DNA of 64,000 nt from NCBI GenBank assembly GCA_965222995.1, contig OZ244977.1, forward strand, positions 3,224,001 through 3,288,000, read 5' to 3'. A model generated the notes under the pieces. It did no database searches and had not been told where the DNA came from. It saw only the letters and a program-made list of their open reading frames with translations. The position numbers were made by a program, and so were the translations under genes. Of this stretch, positions 56,306 to 64,000 are shown piece by piece (the first letter of the stretch is position 1; every line of letters starts with the position of its first letter). The stretch is from SB11 sp965222995 (GTDB lineage: Bacteria > Bacteroidota > Bacteroidia > UBA8524).

Positions 56306-57358
56306 TTATTCTTCGGCTTCACCGTCCTCATCACCTCCGTCTTCTTCTATAACGGGATAATAGATTTGGGTTAACCATTTAGCTGTATCAGGCTCTGTGC
56401 CCGGGTCAGTAATATATACTTCCCATGGAGTTCCTAATTTAATTCCTTTTTCTGTAGCGTAAGCATCCAAAGCACCGTGCGGCTCCTTTAAGTTTTCATA
56501 AGAACCAAAATAATCTACTTTAATAGCTTTCGTACCAGGTATTTCTCTAAACCCGTAACCGCCTAAGTTTGCGGGTTCCTTGTCTACAGGCATTACCACT
56601 TCAACTTCTGTTTCCTTTCCATCCCAAAAATAATAATAGGCTCTTAGTGGAGATGGCTTTAAGTTACTGGTTTGTGCAAACCCATATAGTTCAGGCATGT
56701 ACTTATCAAAGTAAGCCTTCATTTCCTCTAATTCCATTCTCTTCCTTGGTGCTGCAATAACTATAGCAGACTCGGTAGTAACTTCTTCTACATTGTAGGA
56801 TGGTTTCTCAACTTTTGGAGTGCTCTCAACCAATTCTTTCAAGAGTTTTAAACCTTCCTCAAAATCTCCCCCTACCATACCGTCAAGCGTTAAAAAAAAG
56901 TATTTACTCATTGGTTTCATTAAAGCTGAAGTATTTTCCAAATCCGCATCTAACGACCATGTAACCTTTGTACTATCACCAACCGCTTCAAGCAACAGTG
57001 TACCTGTTCCTCCATCGCGTCCGTCAAACTCTAGCTTTGTAACTAATTTTTCGTTAGGCACTAACTCGGTAATAAGCATACTTCCGTTACCTACTCCCTC
57101 ACTTTTCCAAATACTCTTCTGTCCTACCTCTCCGTCAGGACCATCAAAAGTATTAGTCATTGTCGAATCCTTCTTTGCCCAAGGAGACCAAGCATTCCAG
57201 GTTTTTAAGTCTTTTATGTGCGAAAAAACAACTTCGGGAGAAGCATTAATAGTGGTACTGCGCTCTACACGAGCTTTAGAAGGCAAGAAAAAAGAAACTA
57301 CAATAAGCAGCACTATAATCGCGCCCAGGCCTAAAAGAATGTTCTTTAAAATTTTCAT
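56306..57358 (-). CDS. SRPBCC domain fused to GyrI-like (AraC effector-binding) domain
   Basis: The 350-residue protein has an N-terminal membrane helix (about 5-25, LKNILLGLGAIIVLLIVVSFF), a START-like SRPBCC domain at about 30-170 (STTINASPEVVFSHIKDLKTWNAWSPWAK, WKSEGVGNGSMLITELV) and a GyrI-like effector-binding domain at about 195-335 (IAAPRKRMELEEMKAYFDKYMPELYGF, GFREIPGTKAIKVDYFGSYENL). Fusing two hydrophobic-ligand domains in one membrane-anchored protein suggests a sensor or carrier of small lipophilic compounds. The tail is acidic. A strong TAGCTTTG element precedes it. Confidence 0.87.
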   Translation of the reverse strand: MKILKNILLGLGAIIVLLIVVSFFLPSKARVERSTTINASPEVVFSHIKDLKTWNAWSPWAKKDSTMTNTFDGPDGEVGQKSIWKSEGVGNGSMLITELVPNEKLVTKLEFDGRDGGTGTLLLEAVGDSTKVTWSLDADLENTSALMKPMSKYFFLTLDGMVGGDFEEGLKLLKELVESTPKVEKPSYNVEEVTTESAIVIAAPRKRMELEEMKAYFDKYMPELYGFAQTSNLKPSPLRAYYYFWDGKETEVEVVMPVDKEPANLGGYGFREIPGTKAIKVDYFGSYENLKEPHGALDAYATEKGIKLGTPWEVYITDPGTEPDTAKWLTQIYYPVIEEDGGDEDGEAEE

Positions 57359-57381
57359 TGATGTGTTAATAGGTTAATATT

Positions 57382-57389
57382 CAAAGCTA
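57382..57389 (-). promoter_or_regulatory. Promoter -7 element (TAGCTTTG) of the SRPBCC-GyrI gene
   Basis: An exact TAnnTTTG match, in the same TATATAGCTTTG context as the HD/lpxD promoter, 23 bases before the start. A TTT lies at the -33 distance. Confidence 0.5.
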
Positions 57390-57466
57390 TATAATTACAG
57401 GCTAATTTAAAAGATGATGTAAAAAATTAATAAACTAAAATTATATCTTCCTGTTTTAATAAAACA

Positions 57467-58489
57467 ATGCCCTTAATTGAGTTTACAGAACAAGGTTTAT
57501 ACTGCCCGCAAGCAAATGTTTATATAGACCCTTGGAAACCAGTTGAAAACGCCATTATAACGCATGCCCACAGCGACCATTCGCGTTGGGGTATGAAGCA
57601 CTATTTAGCACACGAACTGAGCGCCCTCATAATGAAATTACGTTTGGGAGACGATATACATATTACCGAAACAAAATATGGAGAGGTACATAATAAAAAC
57701 GGAGTAAAAATATCGCTTTTCCCTGCAGGGCATATCATCGGCTCAGCGCAAGTGAGGCTTGAATATAAAGGAGAAGTTTGGGTAATAAGCGGAGATTATA
57801 AAATGGCTGATGATGGTGTAAGTACACCTTTTGAACCAGTAAAATGCCACTATTTTATAACTGAAAGTACTTTTGGCTTGCCTGTTTTTAAGTTTCAACC
57901 CCAAGTAGAAGTAATGGGTGAAATAAACCAATGGTGGCAAGCCAATAAAGAGAAAAACCAAACTACCGTTTTGGTAGCCTATGCTTTGGGCAAGGCGCAA
58001 CGGGTAATAAAACATTTAGACACGTCTATAGGTAAAATTTTCGTACACGGTGCGGTATACAATACCCATGTTGCACTACAACAAGCGGGTATAAACCTCC
58101 CCGATGTAGAGCTGATAACTAAAGACTCTCCCAAAACTGCTTTTGCAGGCAATATAGTAATTGCACCTCCATCTGCTATTGGCACTACATGGATGCGAAA
58201 GTTTTTACCCTATTCAGTGGGTATTGCCAGCGGCTGGATGGCACTTCGAGGAACCCGTCGCCGCAGAGCTGTAGACAGAGGTTTTGTGTTGAGCGACCAT
58301 GCGGATTGGGATGAACTGAATACTGCTATAAAGCTTACTGAGGCTGAAAATATATATGTAACCCATGGCTATACCAATGTATTTAGCGAATGGCTAAAGC
58401 AACAAGGATATAATGCTACTATTGTGAAAACAGAGTTTGAAGGCGAGAGCCTTGATAATGCAGATGAGAAGAAGGAGGATGAAACCTAA
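57467..58489 (+). CDS. Ligase-associated MBL-fold exonuclease
   Basis: This 340-residue protein is the metallo-beta-lactamase-fold nuclease found beside ATP-dependent DNA ligases (ligase-associated DNA damage response exonuclease). The metal motif is ITHAHSDHSRWG; further ligands are in FPAGHIIGSAQV, WVISGDYKMADDG and VLSDHADWDEL (the beta-CASP-like C-terminal motifs). It probably trims DNA ends before ligation. It is followed by the ligase gene after 192 bases of repeats. The helicase and phosphoesterase (PdeM) partners of the full set are not in this window. Confidence 0.9.
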   Translation: MPLIEFTEQGLYCPQANVYIDPWKPVENAIITHAHSDHSRWGMKHYLAHELSALIMKLRLGDDIHITETKYGEVHNKNGVKISLFPAGHIIGSAQVRLEYKGEVWVISGDYKMADDGVSTPFEPVKCHYFITESTFGLPVFKFQPQVEVMGEINQWWQANKEKNQTTVLVAYALGKAQRVIKHLDTSIGKIFVHGAVYNTHVALQQAGINLPDVELITKDSPKTAFAGNIVIAPPSAIGTTWMRKFLPYSVGIASGWMALRGTRRRRAVDRGFVLSDHADWDELNTAIKLTEAENIYVTHGYTNVFSEWLKQQGYNATIVKTEFEGESLDNADEKKEDET

Positions 58490-58490
58490 A

Positions 58491-58550
58491 CGTCATTACG
58501 AGAAGAAACGACGAAGCCCGCCTGAACGGCAAGGGCAGGTAATCTTTATG
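58491..58550. repeat. Dispersed CGTCATTACGAG-type repeat
   Basis: Directly behind the exonuclease stop begins CGTCATTACGAGAAGAAACG, close to the GTCATTGCGAG core of interspersed repeats found in many Bacteroidota and other bacteria, followed by a GC-rich inverted segment (GCCCGCCTGAACGGC). Base composition differs from flanking genes. Confidence 0.5.
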
Positions 58551-58566
58551 AAGTTTTGAAAATATA

Positions 58567-58672
58567 ACCCCTTTAAGTGTACAAGAGTTTGAAAAATAGT
58601 ATGGATTTGTTTCCCCTTGCAAAGGGGAAAAGGATTAATACAAGTAAGAAATGATTAACCCTTTAAAGGGGT
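58567..58672. repeat. MITE-like element of 106 bases with inverted ends
   Basis: The 10-base ends ACCCCTTTAA (58567-58576) and TTAAAGGGGT (58663-58672) are exact reverse complements. An inner hairpin TTCCCCTT-GCA-AAGGGGAA lies at 58611-58629 and a palindrome CCCTTTAAAGGG at 58659-58670. It has no coding capacity and sits between the nuclease and ligase genes. Confidence 0.55.
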
Positions 58673-58681
58673 CAAAAAAGA

Positions 58682-60277
58682 ATGAAACAGTTTGCCCAAT
58701 TAGTTACACAACTAGACCAAACCACTAAAACCAATACTAAACTGGCGGCTTTGGTTGAATATTTTGATGCTGCATCTGATGATGATAAGGTGTGGGCAAT
58801 AGCCATACTAAGCCACCGCCGACCTAAACGCCCTATTAATACCACCGTGCTTAAAAATTGGGCAATAGATCTTTCAGGCATACCGCAATGGTTGTTTGAG
58901 GAAAGCTACCACATAGTGGGCGATTTGGCAGAAACCATTACGCTTTTACTTCCTAAAAAAACTAAAGAAAACAATAATACACTTAGCAACTGGATAGAGT
59001 TTTTAATTGATTTAAGAGCAGTAGATGGTGAGGAAGAACAAAAACAGCAAGTGCAACAAGCATGGCTTAGTTTAGAAAAAGACGAACGTTTTGTATTTAA
59101 TAAGCTCATAACGGGAGGCTTCCGTATTGGGGTTTCACAAAATCTTATGGTAAGGGCTTTAGCCAAACATAGTGGCATGGATACCAATGTAGTTGCCTAC
59201 CGACTAATGGGCAATTGGAACCCTGCCGAAATAAGTTTTTCCGATTTAATGGCTGCCGATAGTAGCGATGATATTTCTAAGCCCTATAACTTCTATTTGG
59301 CTTATCCTTTAGAAGATGAACTGGAAAGTTTAGGGCAACCCGACGAATGGTTTGCCGAACGCAAATGGGATGGGATAAGAGGGCAACTAATTGTTAGAAA
59401 AAACGAATTATTTTTATGGTCTCGAGGTGAAGAATTGGTTACCGATAAATTTCCTGAATTACACGAGTTGGCTCAACAGCTACCTAATGGCACGGTGATA
59501 GATGCGGAAATTATGTGCCACGATGGTAAAAAACCTTTGCCTTTTAACCTATTGCAAACACGTATAGGCAGGAAAAACGTTTCGAAAAAGACAATGGAAA
59601 AGGCTCCAATAGCTTTAATGGCTTATGATTTACTAGAGCACGAGGAGAAAGACATTCGCCCGCTTCCCATGCAACAGAGGCGAGAATATTTGGAGCAGGT
59701 AATAAAAGGTGTTGGTTACCCTATGCTGCTTTCTCCTTTGGTGGAGTTTACCCGATGGAAAGAGTTGATAGAAGTTAGGGAGCAATCTCGAGAGTACTTT
59801 AGCGAAGGCTTAATGATTAAACGCAAAAACTCAGAATATAAAACAGGGCGGAAACGAGGCGATTGGTGGAAGTGGAAAATAGACCCCATGAGTATTGATG
59901 CGGTAATGATTTATGCCCAACGCGGACACGGACGGCGTGCCAACTTGTATAGCGATTACACTTTTGCTGTTTGGGATGGGGACAACCTAGTACCCTTTAC
60001 CAAAGCCTATAGTGGGTTAACTGATAAAGAAATGTTGGCGGTAGATAAATTTGTGAAGCAAAATACTATTGAACGATTTGGACCCGTGCGCAGTGTAACC
60101 CCCGAGTTGGTTTTTGAGATTGGCTTTGAAGGCATACAAAAAAGCCCACGCCACAAGAGCGGCGTTGCTTTGCGTTTCCCGCGCATGTTACGTTGGAGGA
60201 CAGACAAACCTGCCTCAGAAGCTAATACGCTAGAAGATTTAAAAGCTATTTTAGAGTGGTATAATGGAGAGGTTTAA
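58682..60277 (+). CDS. ATP-dependent DNA ligase
   Basis: The 531-residue enzyme seals nicks with ATP. An N-terminal DNA-binding region (1-200) is followed by the nucleotidyltransferase domain with motif I EWFAERKWDGIRGQL (the Lys in RKWDGIR is adenylated), motif III DAEIMCHD, motif IV FSEGLMIKRKNSEYKTGRKRGDWWKWK and motif V-like features. The OB-fold ends FEIGFEGIQKSPRHKSGVALRFPRM. It is the LigB-type used with the preceding MBL exonuclease in repair, additional to the usual NAD ligase. Its start lies 9 bases behind the end of a MITE-like element. Confidence 0.94.
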   Translation: MKQFAQLVTQLDQTTKTNTKLAALVEYFDAASDDDKVWAIAILSHRRPKRPINTTVLKNWAIDLSGIPQWLFEESYHIVGDLAETITLLLPKKTKENNNTLSNWIEFLIDLRAVDGEEEQKQQVQQAWLSLEKDERFVFNKLITGGFRIGVSQNLMVRALAKHSGMDTNVVAYRLMGNWNPAEISFSDLMAADSSDDISKPYNFYLAYPLEDELESLGQPDEWFAERKWDGIRGQLIVRKNELFLWSRGEELVTDKFPELHELAQQLPNGTVIDAEIMCHDGKKPLPFNLLQTRIGRKNVSKKTMEKAPIALMAYDLLEHEEKDIRPLPMQQRREYLEQVIKGVGYPMLLSPLVEFTRWKELIEVREQSREYFSEGLMIKRKNSEYKTGRKRGDWWKWKIDPMSIDAVMIYAQRGHGRRANLYSDYTFAVWDGDNLVPFTKAYSGLTDKEMLAVDKFVKQNTIERFGPVRSVTPELVFEIGFEGIQKSPRHKSGVALRFPRMLRWRTDKPASEANTLEDLKAILEWYNGEV

Positions 60278-60302
60278 ATGGAGAATGGAAAGTTGGAAAT
60301 TA

Positions 60303-60866
60303 TTAATTGTCCCCCTTCGTCATTGCTTCAGTTGTGTTCCCCATCTTCTTTCTACCATACGAAACTATCCATGCTGTTATCTTATTAGCGTTTAGTAAAG
60401 CCAATATTAGCACCACTATTTCTATTCCGTTAACAACAAAATAATTCTCATCCATTCTGTAACCGTAAGTTTCTATAGTGGGGTTAAAGCTTATTTTTTG
60501 TTTTAGCTGAACAAATAACTCTTTTGCAAAAGGTGGTACAGATATAACCAGCCCTATTAATGATGCCAATACTATTGCAAAAAATATTGCTGTTGTTCGA
60601 TTAATATTAAGACTCAGCTCTTTTTCATCCTCTTTTTCTTTATAAATGTAATTGACCACTTTTTCGGTATTAAAAATCAAGTAGTAAATAACAAGAATAT
60701 ACAGCGCAACAGAAAAAAGAAAAAACCAAGGGATACCGCTACCACTATAGCTTGTAAACATTCCCGTGCCGGTATACAGGTTAAAAGGTAAACTTAGTAT
60801 TGTTGGAATAACATATAATATCCCGACTATTTTAAGAGCTATCTCAAGCAGTTGTTTGGTTTTCAT
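60303..60866 (-). CDS. Membrane protein at the end of the polysaccharide cluster
   Basis: The 187-residue protein has four hydrophobic segments at about 8-30, 44-65, 89-112 and 147-165, with charged loops (NTEKVVNYIYKEKEDEKELSLNINR, about 66-90). Start overlaps the O-antigen ligase gene by 23 bases. I recognise no family; it may belong to small proteins of the DUF2975-like kind by layout, but that is weak. Position suggests cotranscription with the surface-polysaccharide genes. Confidence 0.6.
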   Translation of the reverse strand: MKTKQLLEIALKIVGILYVIPTILSLPFNLYTGTGMFTSYSGSGIPWFFLFSVALYILVIYYLIFNTEKVVNYIYKEKEDEKELSLNINRTTAIFFAIVLASLIGLVISVPPFAKELFVQLKQKISFNPTIETYGYRMDENYFVVNGIEIVVLILALLNANKITAWIVSYGRKKMGNTTEAMTKGDN

Positions 60867-62307
60867 TTTCAGTAGGCTTTTGGTCTATCTTTTCCAAAGC
60901 TACTAAAATGGCAAGGAAGCCCCACAACGGCACGGCTATTTTATCATAATCAATATAGCTATTCAGTACACCATGCACATAGTAAGTTATTAGACCTAAA
61001 GTTATTGCCAATGCAATAATTCTTGTTTTGGGTTTGTGGCTCTCGTAATACAGCTTCATACCCTTATAAATAGATAACAGAAACAGAGCCAGCCAACTTA
61101 GCATGCCTAAAAAACCACTTTCAGCTAATGGGCCTAAATATTCACTGTGGGCATGCCCTACATCACCAAAATTGGTACTGATTACGGTAATATCTTTACT
61201 GCGCTGGAAGGGCGCATACTGAAACGAGTATGTACCGGGGCCCCAACCTACCACAGGGCGTTCTTCAAACATACGTATGGCACTGTTCCATCTATTAATA
61301 CGCTCTAAGTTACTAGGGTCGTTTTTTATGTTAGATACGGATTGTAAATGCTCTCCCAAATCGCTTTTTCGTGATGAACCTTGCTCGTTCTCGCTTAGCT
61401 TCATCATTATATCTTTTTGAAAAGTAAATACGGTGAGCAATACTATTATTATAGCCCCGAAAATAAGCCGTATAGGTACTTTGAAATAAATAACCACAAG
61501 TGCCGCCAATGCACCCATTAGGCTTACCCATGCTGCCCGTGTAAACGAGTAGGTAATTGCCAATAGAAATAATATAGTAAGCAACCCGATGAAAAAGCGT
61601 GTCAAAGTACTATAACCCATTTTTTTGCCCCACAGTAAAAATACAATCAACATGGGAGTAACTATGGTTACAGTTGCACTATATACCCCGTGAATCCAAA
61701 AGAAAGGCTGTATCATAGAGGTAAATACCTCACGCACAAAACCAAACTGGTAGTGGCGCACCATTACATATATCACCACCCCTGCCAACGGTATGGTAAA
61801 CCACCACAAAAATTTCTCAATACGGTTGTAGTTGTTAAATAAGGTGAAGCCCATAAAGTAAAACACCACCACATACCACAAGCGCGAAACAGTATACTTA
61901 AATGATACCAAGGGCATTAAGCTGGTAATGGAAGTGAAAAACAACCATACTATGTTAAACAGGATTAGTAACGTTAAAGGGTTCCGCATTAGCCCTTTTA
62001 TATCCTCATTTTGTTCTGGAGAAGTAAGTTTTAACAACCCGATGAACATGAGCAGAATAATTATCGGCTCTGTAGGCAGAATTAACCCAAAACCACCCAC
62101 TAAATCCCAAAATGTAACGGAAAAGGGAACTAAACCTACTACAAAATAGATAAGTTTATCGTAAGCAAACAGTGCCATAAGCACTACCATAAAAGCCACG
62201 GGAATTAATGGCAAATAGTAAAAATCAAATAGCACAGCGATTACGTTGGCTGCCACAAACAACCCACTAATAGCATAAAAGCTTACTATTTGTGCCCTAC
62301 TAAGCAT
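60844..62307 (-). CDS. O-antigen ligase/polymerase family protein
   Basis: The 487-residue protein has about eleven membrane helices and a large periplasmic loop (about 300-390) with the Wzy_C/O-antigen ligase pattern: RINRWNSAIRMFEERPVVGWGPGTYSFQYAPFQ, then NFGDVGHAHSEYLGPLAESGFLGMLSWL. The conserved Arg (about R340) and the HAHSEYL histidine are the expected ligand-binding residues. It either ligates O-antigen onto lipid A-core or polymerises repeat units. It lies 11 bases behind the Wzz-like gene and is followed by a small membrane gene. Confidence 0.87.
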   Translation of the reverse strand: MLSRAQIVSFYAISGLFVAANVIAVLFDFYYLPLIPVAFMVVLMALFAYDKLIYFVVGLVPFSVTFWDLVGGFGLILPTEPIIILLMFIGLLKLTSPEQNEDIKGLMRNPLTLLILFNIVWLFFTSITSLMPLVSFKYTVSRLWYVVVFYFMGFTLFNNYNRIEKFLWWFTIPLAGVVIYVMVRHYQFGFVREVFTSMIQPFFWIHGVYSATVTIVTPMLIVFLLWGKKMGYSTLTRFFIGLLTILFLLAITYSFTRAAWVSLMGALAALVVIYFKVPIRLIFGAIIIVLLTVFTFQKDIMMKLSENEQGSSRKSDLGEHLQSVSNIKNDPSNLERINRWNSAIRMFEERPVVGWGPGTYSFQYAPFQRSKDITVISTNFGDVGHAHSEYLGPLAESGFLGMLSWLALFLLSIYKGMKLYYESHKPKTRIIALAITLGLITYYVHGVLNSYIDYDKIAVPLWGFLAILVALEKIDQKPTENENQTTA

Positions 62308-62318
62308 TTAACAAGAAA

Positions 62319-63350
62319 CTAGGCGTTATCTTCTTTTATAAGTGAGCGAACGTATTTGTACCGCTCTAAAAGAATAAAGAACAGAACACTAAAGAAAAAC
62401 GTACCGAAAGTAGCCGCCAAAACTATGTAACTGCGTTTAGGGTATGCTTTCTTTTCAGCAGCAAATGCGGGACTAATCTCAAACTTATGCGGGATATACT
62501 CCGTCATATCTGCCTTAGCTTTTCTGTACTTTTCTTTCAGGTGGTTCATTTGCTCCACCGACTGGCTTAAGGACTCCGTTAAGCGGATTAATGTACCCAC
62601 ATCAGCACCACTTTTTGCCATTTTACGTTGGCGGGCAATAGCTTGCCCTGTACCCTCGTTCTTACCTCCTGAAAGAGCAGAAATATCTATTCCTTTACCG
62701 CTTGAAATTTGGTTTACCTGCTGTTGCAGGACTTCAACCTCTTTAATCTTAGCGTTATATTCATTCTCAATAATCTCAAAAGCTTTGCTGGCTACTTGGC
62801 GTTGAATTTCAGTACGCACACTATCGTATATCTGCGAAATACCATTGGCAATATTAGCTGCCATTTGAGGGTCTTCGTCCATTACACTAATTTCTATAGA
62901 CAAAAACTCCGTACGGTTAAATTTTATATTTCCTTTTATTTCACTAGCCAGTTTGGTATAGGGCATAGAGCCGTTAGGGTCTATATCGTAATGCTCCATT
63001 AGGTTGAAACGGTCTACTACGCGCCCCATTAGTTGAGACGAGCCCAATATTTGCAAAGCCTGTTCAGCGTTTTCTTCTTCTCCAAATTCAGAAGCATCCA
63101 CTTCCCTGGCAGTAGGGTCTTCTAAAATACCCCCTGAAACCGAGTTGTTTTTTGAAGGATAAAAAATAACTGTAGATTCAAATTTTGGGGTTATAAAACT
63201 GGGGGCTGAAAATATTAGCGAGGCGATAATGGCTATTAAAGTCATTATGCCGATAGGCCATTTGTGGCGCACCACTAGGCGAATAATTTCAATGGTGTTA
63301 AATTGTTGCTTGGTCTTATTATCAGACATTAGGTTAGATGTTTGCGACAA
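62319..63350 (-). CDS. Wzz-type chain-length determinant protein
   Basis: The 343-residue inner-membrane protein has helices at about 34-56 (WPIGIMTLIAIIASLIFSAPSF) and 310-330 (SYIVLAATFGTFFFSVLFFILLERY) flanking a coiled periplasmic domain of about 250 residues (EIIENEYNAKIKEVEVLQQQVN and SVEQMNHLKEKYRKAK). Wzz proteins set the length of O-antigen or exopolysaccharide chains. No tyrosine-kinase domain is attached. It lies 28 bases behind the flippase gene and 11 bases before the ligase gene. Confidence 0.85.
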   Translation of the reverse strand: MSQTSNLMSDNKTKQQFNTIEIIRLVVRHKWPIGIMTLIAIIASLIFSAPSFITPKFESTVIFYPSKNNSVSGGILEDPTAREVDASEFGEEENAEQALQILGSSQLMGRVVDRFNLMEHYDIDPNGSMPYTKLASEIKGNIKFNRTEFLSIEISVMDEDPQMAANIANGISQIYDSVRTEIQRQVASKAFEIIENEYNAKIKEVEVLQQQVNQISSGKGIDISALSGGKNEGTGQAIARQRKMAKSGADVGTLIRLTESLSQSVEQMNHLKEKYRKAKADMTEYIPHKFEISPAFAAEKKAYPKRSYIVLAATFGTFFFSVLFFILLERYKYVRSLIKEDNA

Positions 63351-63378
63351 AAATAAAAATATCGTTGGTATTTAGGGC

Positions 63379-64000
63379 TTACTCTTCACGTTGAGTGAAC
63401 GAAGCTTTCAATTCTTTTATTTTAACTACCCCCGTAATTATTGCCAATGTAGCCAAACTACCAATAGCAACAAGGGTTTCAAGCTTCCAGTCCCACTCAA
63501 CATGGTTTAAGACATAAAAAACACCTATAACAGTTGCAATAAAAAATAATATGGAGAGTACAAATTTGGGTGAAACTGTGAATTTGAAATATTTACGGCA
63601 ATATACCACAGTAAGCACAATTACTAAACTTTGTGTAATTATGGTAGCCACTGACGCCCCCATAGCTTTGTATTGAGGAATTAAAACAGCATTTAAAATA
63701 AAATTGGCTACCAGCCCGAAAATGGAAATAATATTCAGTTGTTTTAAACTGCCGTTTGCCGTTAACAAAGTGCCGAAAATATACCCCATACCAATGGGTA
63801 TAAATGCCGTAAGCACCCAAGCAAATATGGTGGCATTGTAGGCAGAGTATAGTTCAGGATAAATAAGTTGGTATAAACTGTCTTTATAAAACCAGGCTAT
63901 TAAAGGAACTCCCACAGCAGGTAATAACATAATAGCAAAACTTTGCTTTACTAAAGGGTTTACAGAGTGCTTGCGATGGATTAATCGCCCAAACATGGGC
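63379..64000 (-). CDS. Polysaccharide flippase (Wzx-like), C-terminal part
   Basis: The gene continues beyond the right edge. The 205 visible codons from the internal ATG at 63996 end with six membrane helices and a basic tail (KIKELKASFTQREE). The layout, with paired helices and Lys/Arg loops, fits the oligosaccharide flippase family (PST/MATE-like, for example ISIFGLVANFILNAVLIPQYKAMGASVATIITQ). It moves undecaprenyl-linked sugar units across the inner membrane. It is the first visible gene of the minus-strand surface-polysaccharide operon. Confidence 0.83.
   Translation of the reverse strand, partial: PMFGRLIHRKHSVNPLVKQSFAIMLLPAVGVPLIAWFYKDSLYQLIYPELYSAYNATIFAWVLTAFIPIGMGYIFGTLLTANGSLKQLNIISIFGLVANFILNAVLIPQYKAMGASVATIITQSLVIVLTVVYCRKYFKFTVSPKFVLSILFFIATVIGVFYVLNHVEWDWKLETLVAIGSLATLAIITGVVKIKELKASFTQREE

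Noticed and set aside
56820..57377. Antisense frame of 185 residues opposite the SRPBCC-GyrI gene
   Set aside because: It is a Ser/Pro-rich shadow of a gene with two recognisable domains and a promoter.
1..64000. tRNA, rRNA, riboswitch or insertion sequence
   Set aside because: I read the intergenic stretches on both strands and saw no cloverleaf, transposase motif or conserved riboswitch core. The longest gaps are under 220 bases. A covariance-model scan would be needed to exclude divergent cases.

Overview
The window comes from a member of the Bacteroidota (Bacteroidetes), most likely a free-living, AT-rich, Gram-negative lineage of the Chitinophagales/Sphingobacteriales/Flavobacteriales kind; I cannot place it further from sequence alone. 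The evidence is a fused lpxC-fabZ gene, secreted proteins ending in type IX secretion (T9SS) sorting domains, many lipoproteins, LytS/LytTR regulators, a three-gene pyridine nucleotide transhydrogenase, an archaeal/eukaryotic-type prolyl-tRNA synthetase, and promoters of the Bacteroidota form TTG-N17-21-TAnnTTTG. I found no tRNA, rRNA, CRISPR array, prophage or insertion sequence.

Layout. Positions 1-5611 (minus strand) hold a lipid A cluster: HD phosphohydrolase, lpxD, lpxC-fabZ, lpxA, an ABC ATPase and the start of a cation exchanger. Positions 5795-11185 hold two back-to-back sigma-factor modules. One is a cysteine-containing ECF sigma factor with a START-like lipoprotein. The other is a plus-strand operon (membrane protein, DinB, AHSA1-like, ArsR, two DGPF/YCII proteins, ECF42-type sigma factor) with its own operators and twin ECF-like promoters. 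Positions 11281-15583 hold a small membrane protein, thiamine pyrophosphokinase, a giant lipoprotein and an outer-membrane barrel. Positions 15651-18291 hold a padR-pspC/GIN pair.

Positions 18436-22805 are a compact plus-strand run of membrane genes: a membrane protein and winged-helix regulator, then a 45-residue peptide, a Coq4-like protein, three membrane proteins and a 40-residue peptide. The two parts share a near-identical promoter-operator. Positions 22802-38889 mix housekeeping genes (threonine dehydrogenase, glycosyltransferase, MazG-like, pyrF, proS, folA) with cell-surface genes (T9SS metalloprotease, FadL-like barrel, repetitive lipoprotein, S41 protease). This stretch also has two families of tandem paralogues, one with a decaying third copy.

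Positions 38890-54409 carry pntB-pntA2-pntA1, nadC, upp, a YjjG-type nucleotidase, a LytS/LytTR pair, a ferredoxin reductase with its ferredoxin, small secreted proteins, a methyltransferase and a class IV histone-deacetylase-like enzyme. Positions 54488-60277 carry an acidic-tail protein, a lipoprotein and LuxE-like gene whose start codons are 2 bases apart, an SRPBCC-GyrI fusion, and the ligase-associated exonuclease and ATP-dependent DNA ligase separated by dispersed repeats. Positions 60303-64000 (minus strand) are the end of a surface-polysaccharide cluster: flippase, Wzz-like protein, O-antigen ligase/polymerase and a membrane protein.

The most interesting signals are regulatory. They are two promoters with matching spacing (TGTCCAAT-N13-TTCGTAA) before the DGPF genes of the ECF42 module, a double inverted repeat over the promoter of the same operon, and the shared ACTTTG-N5-CAAAG element heading both parts of the uncharacterised membrane operon.
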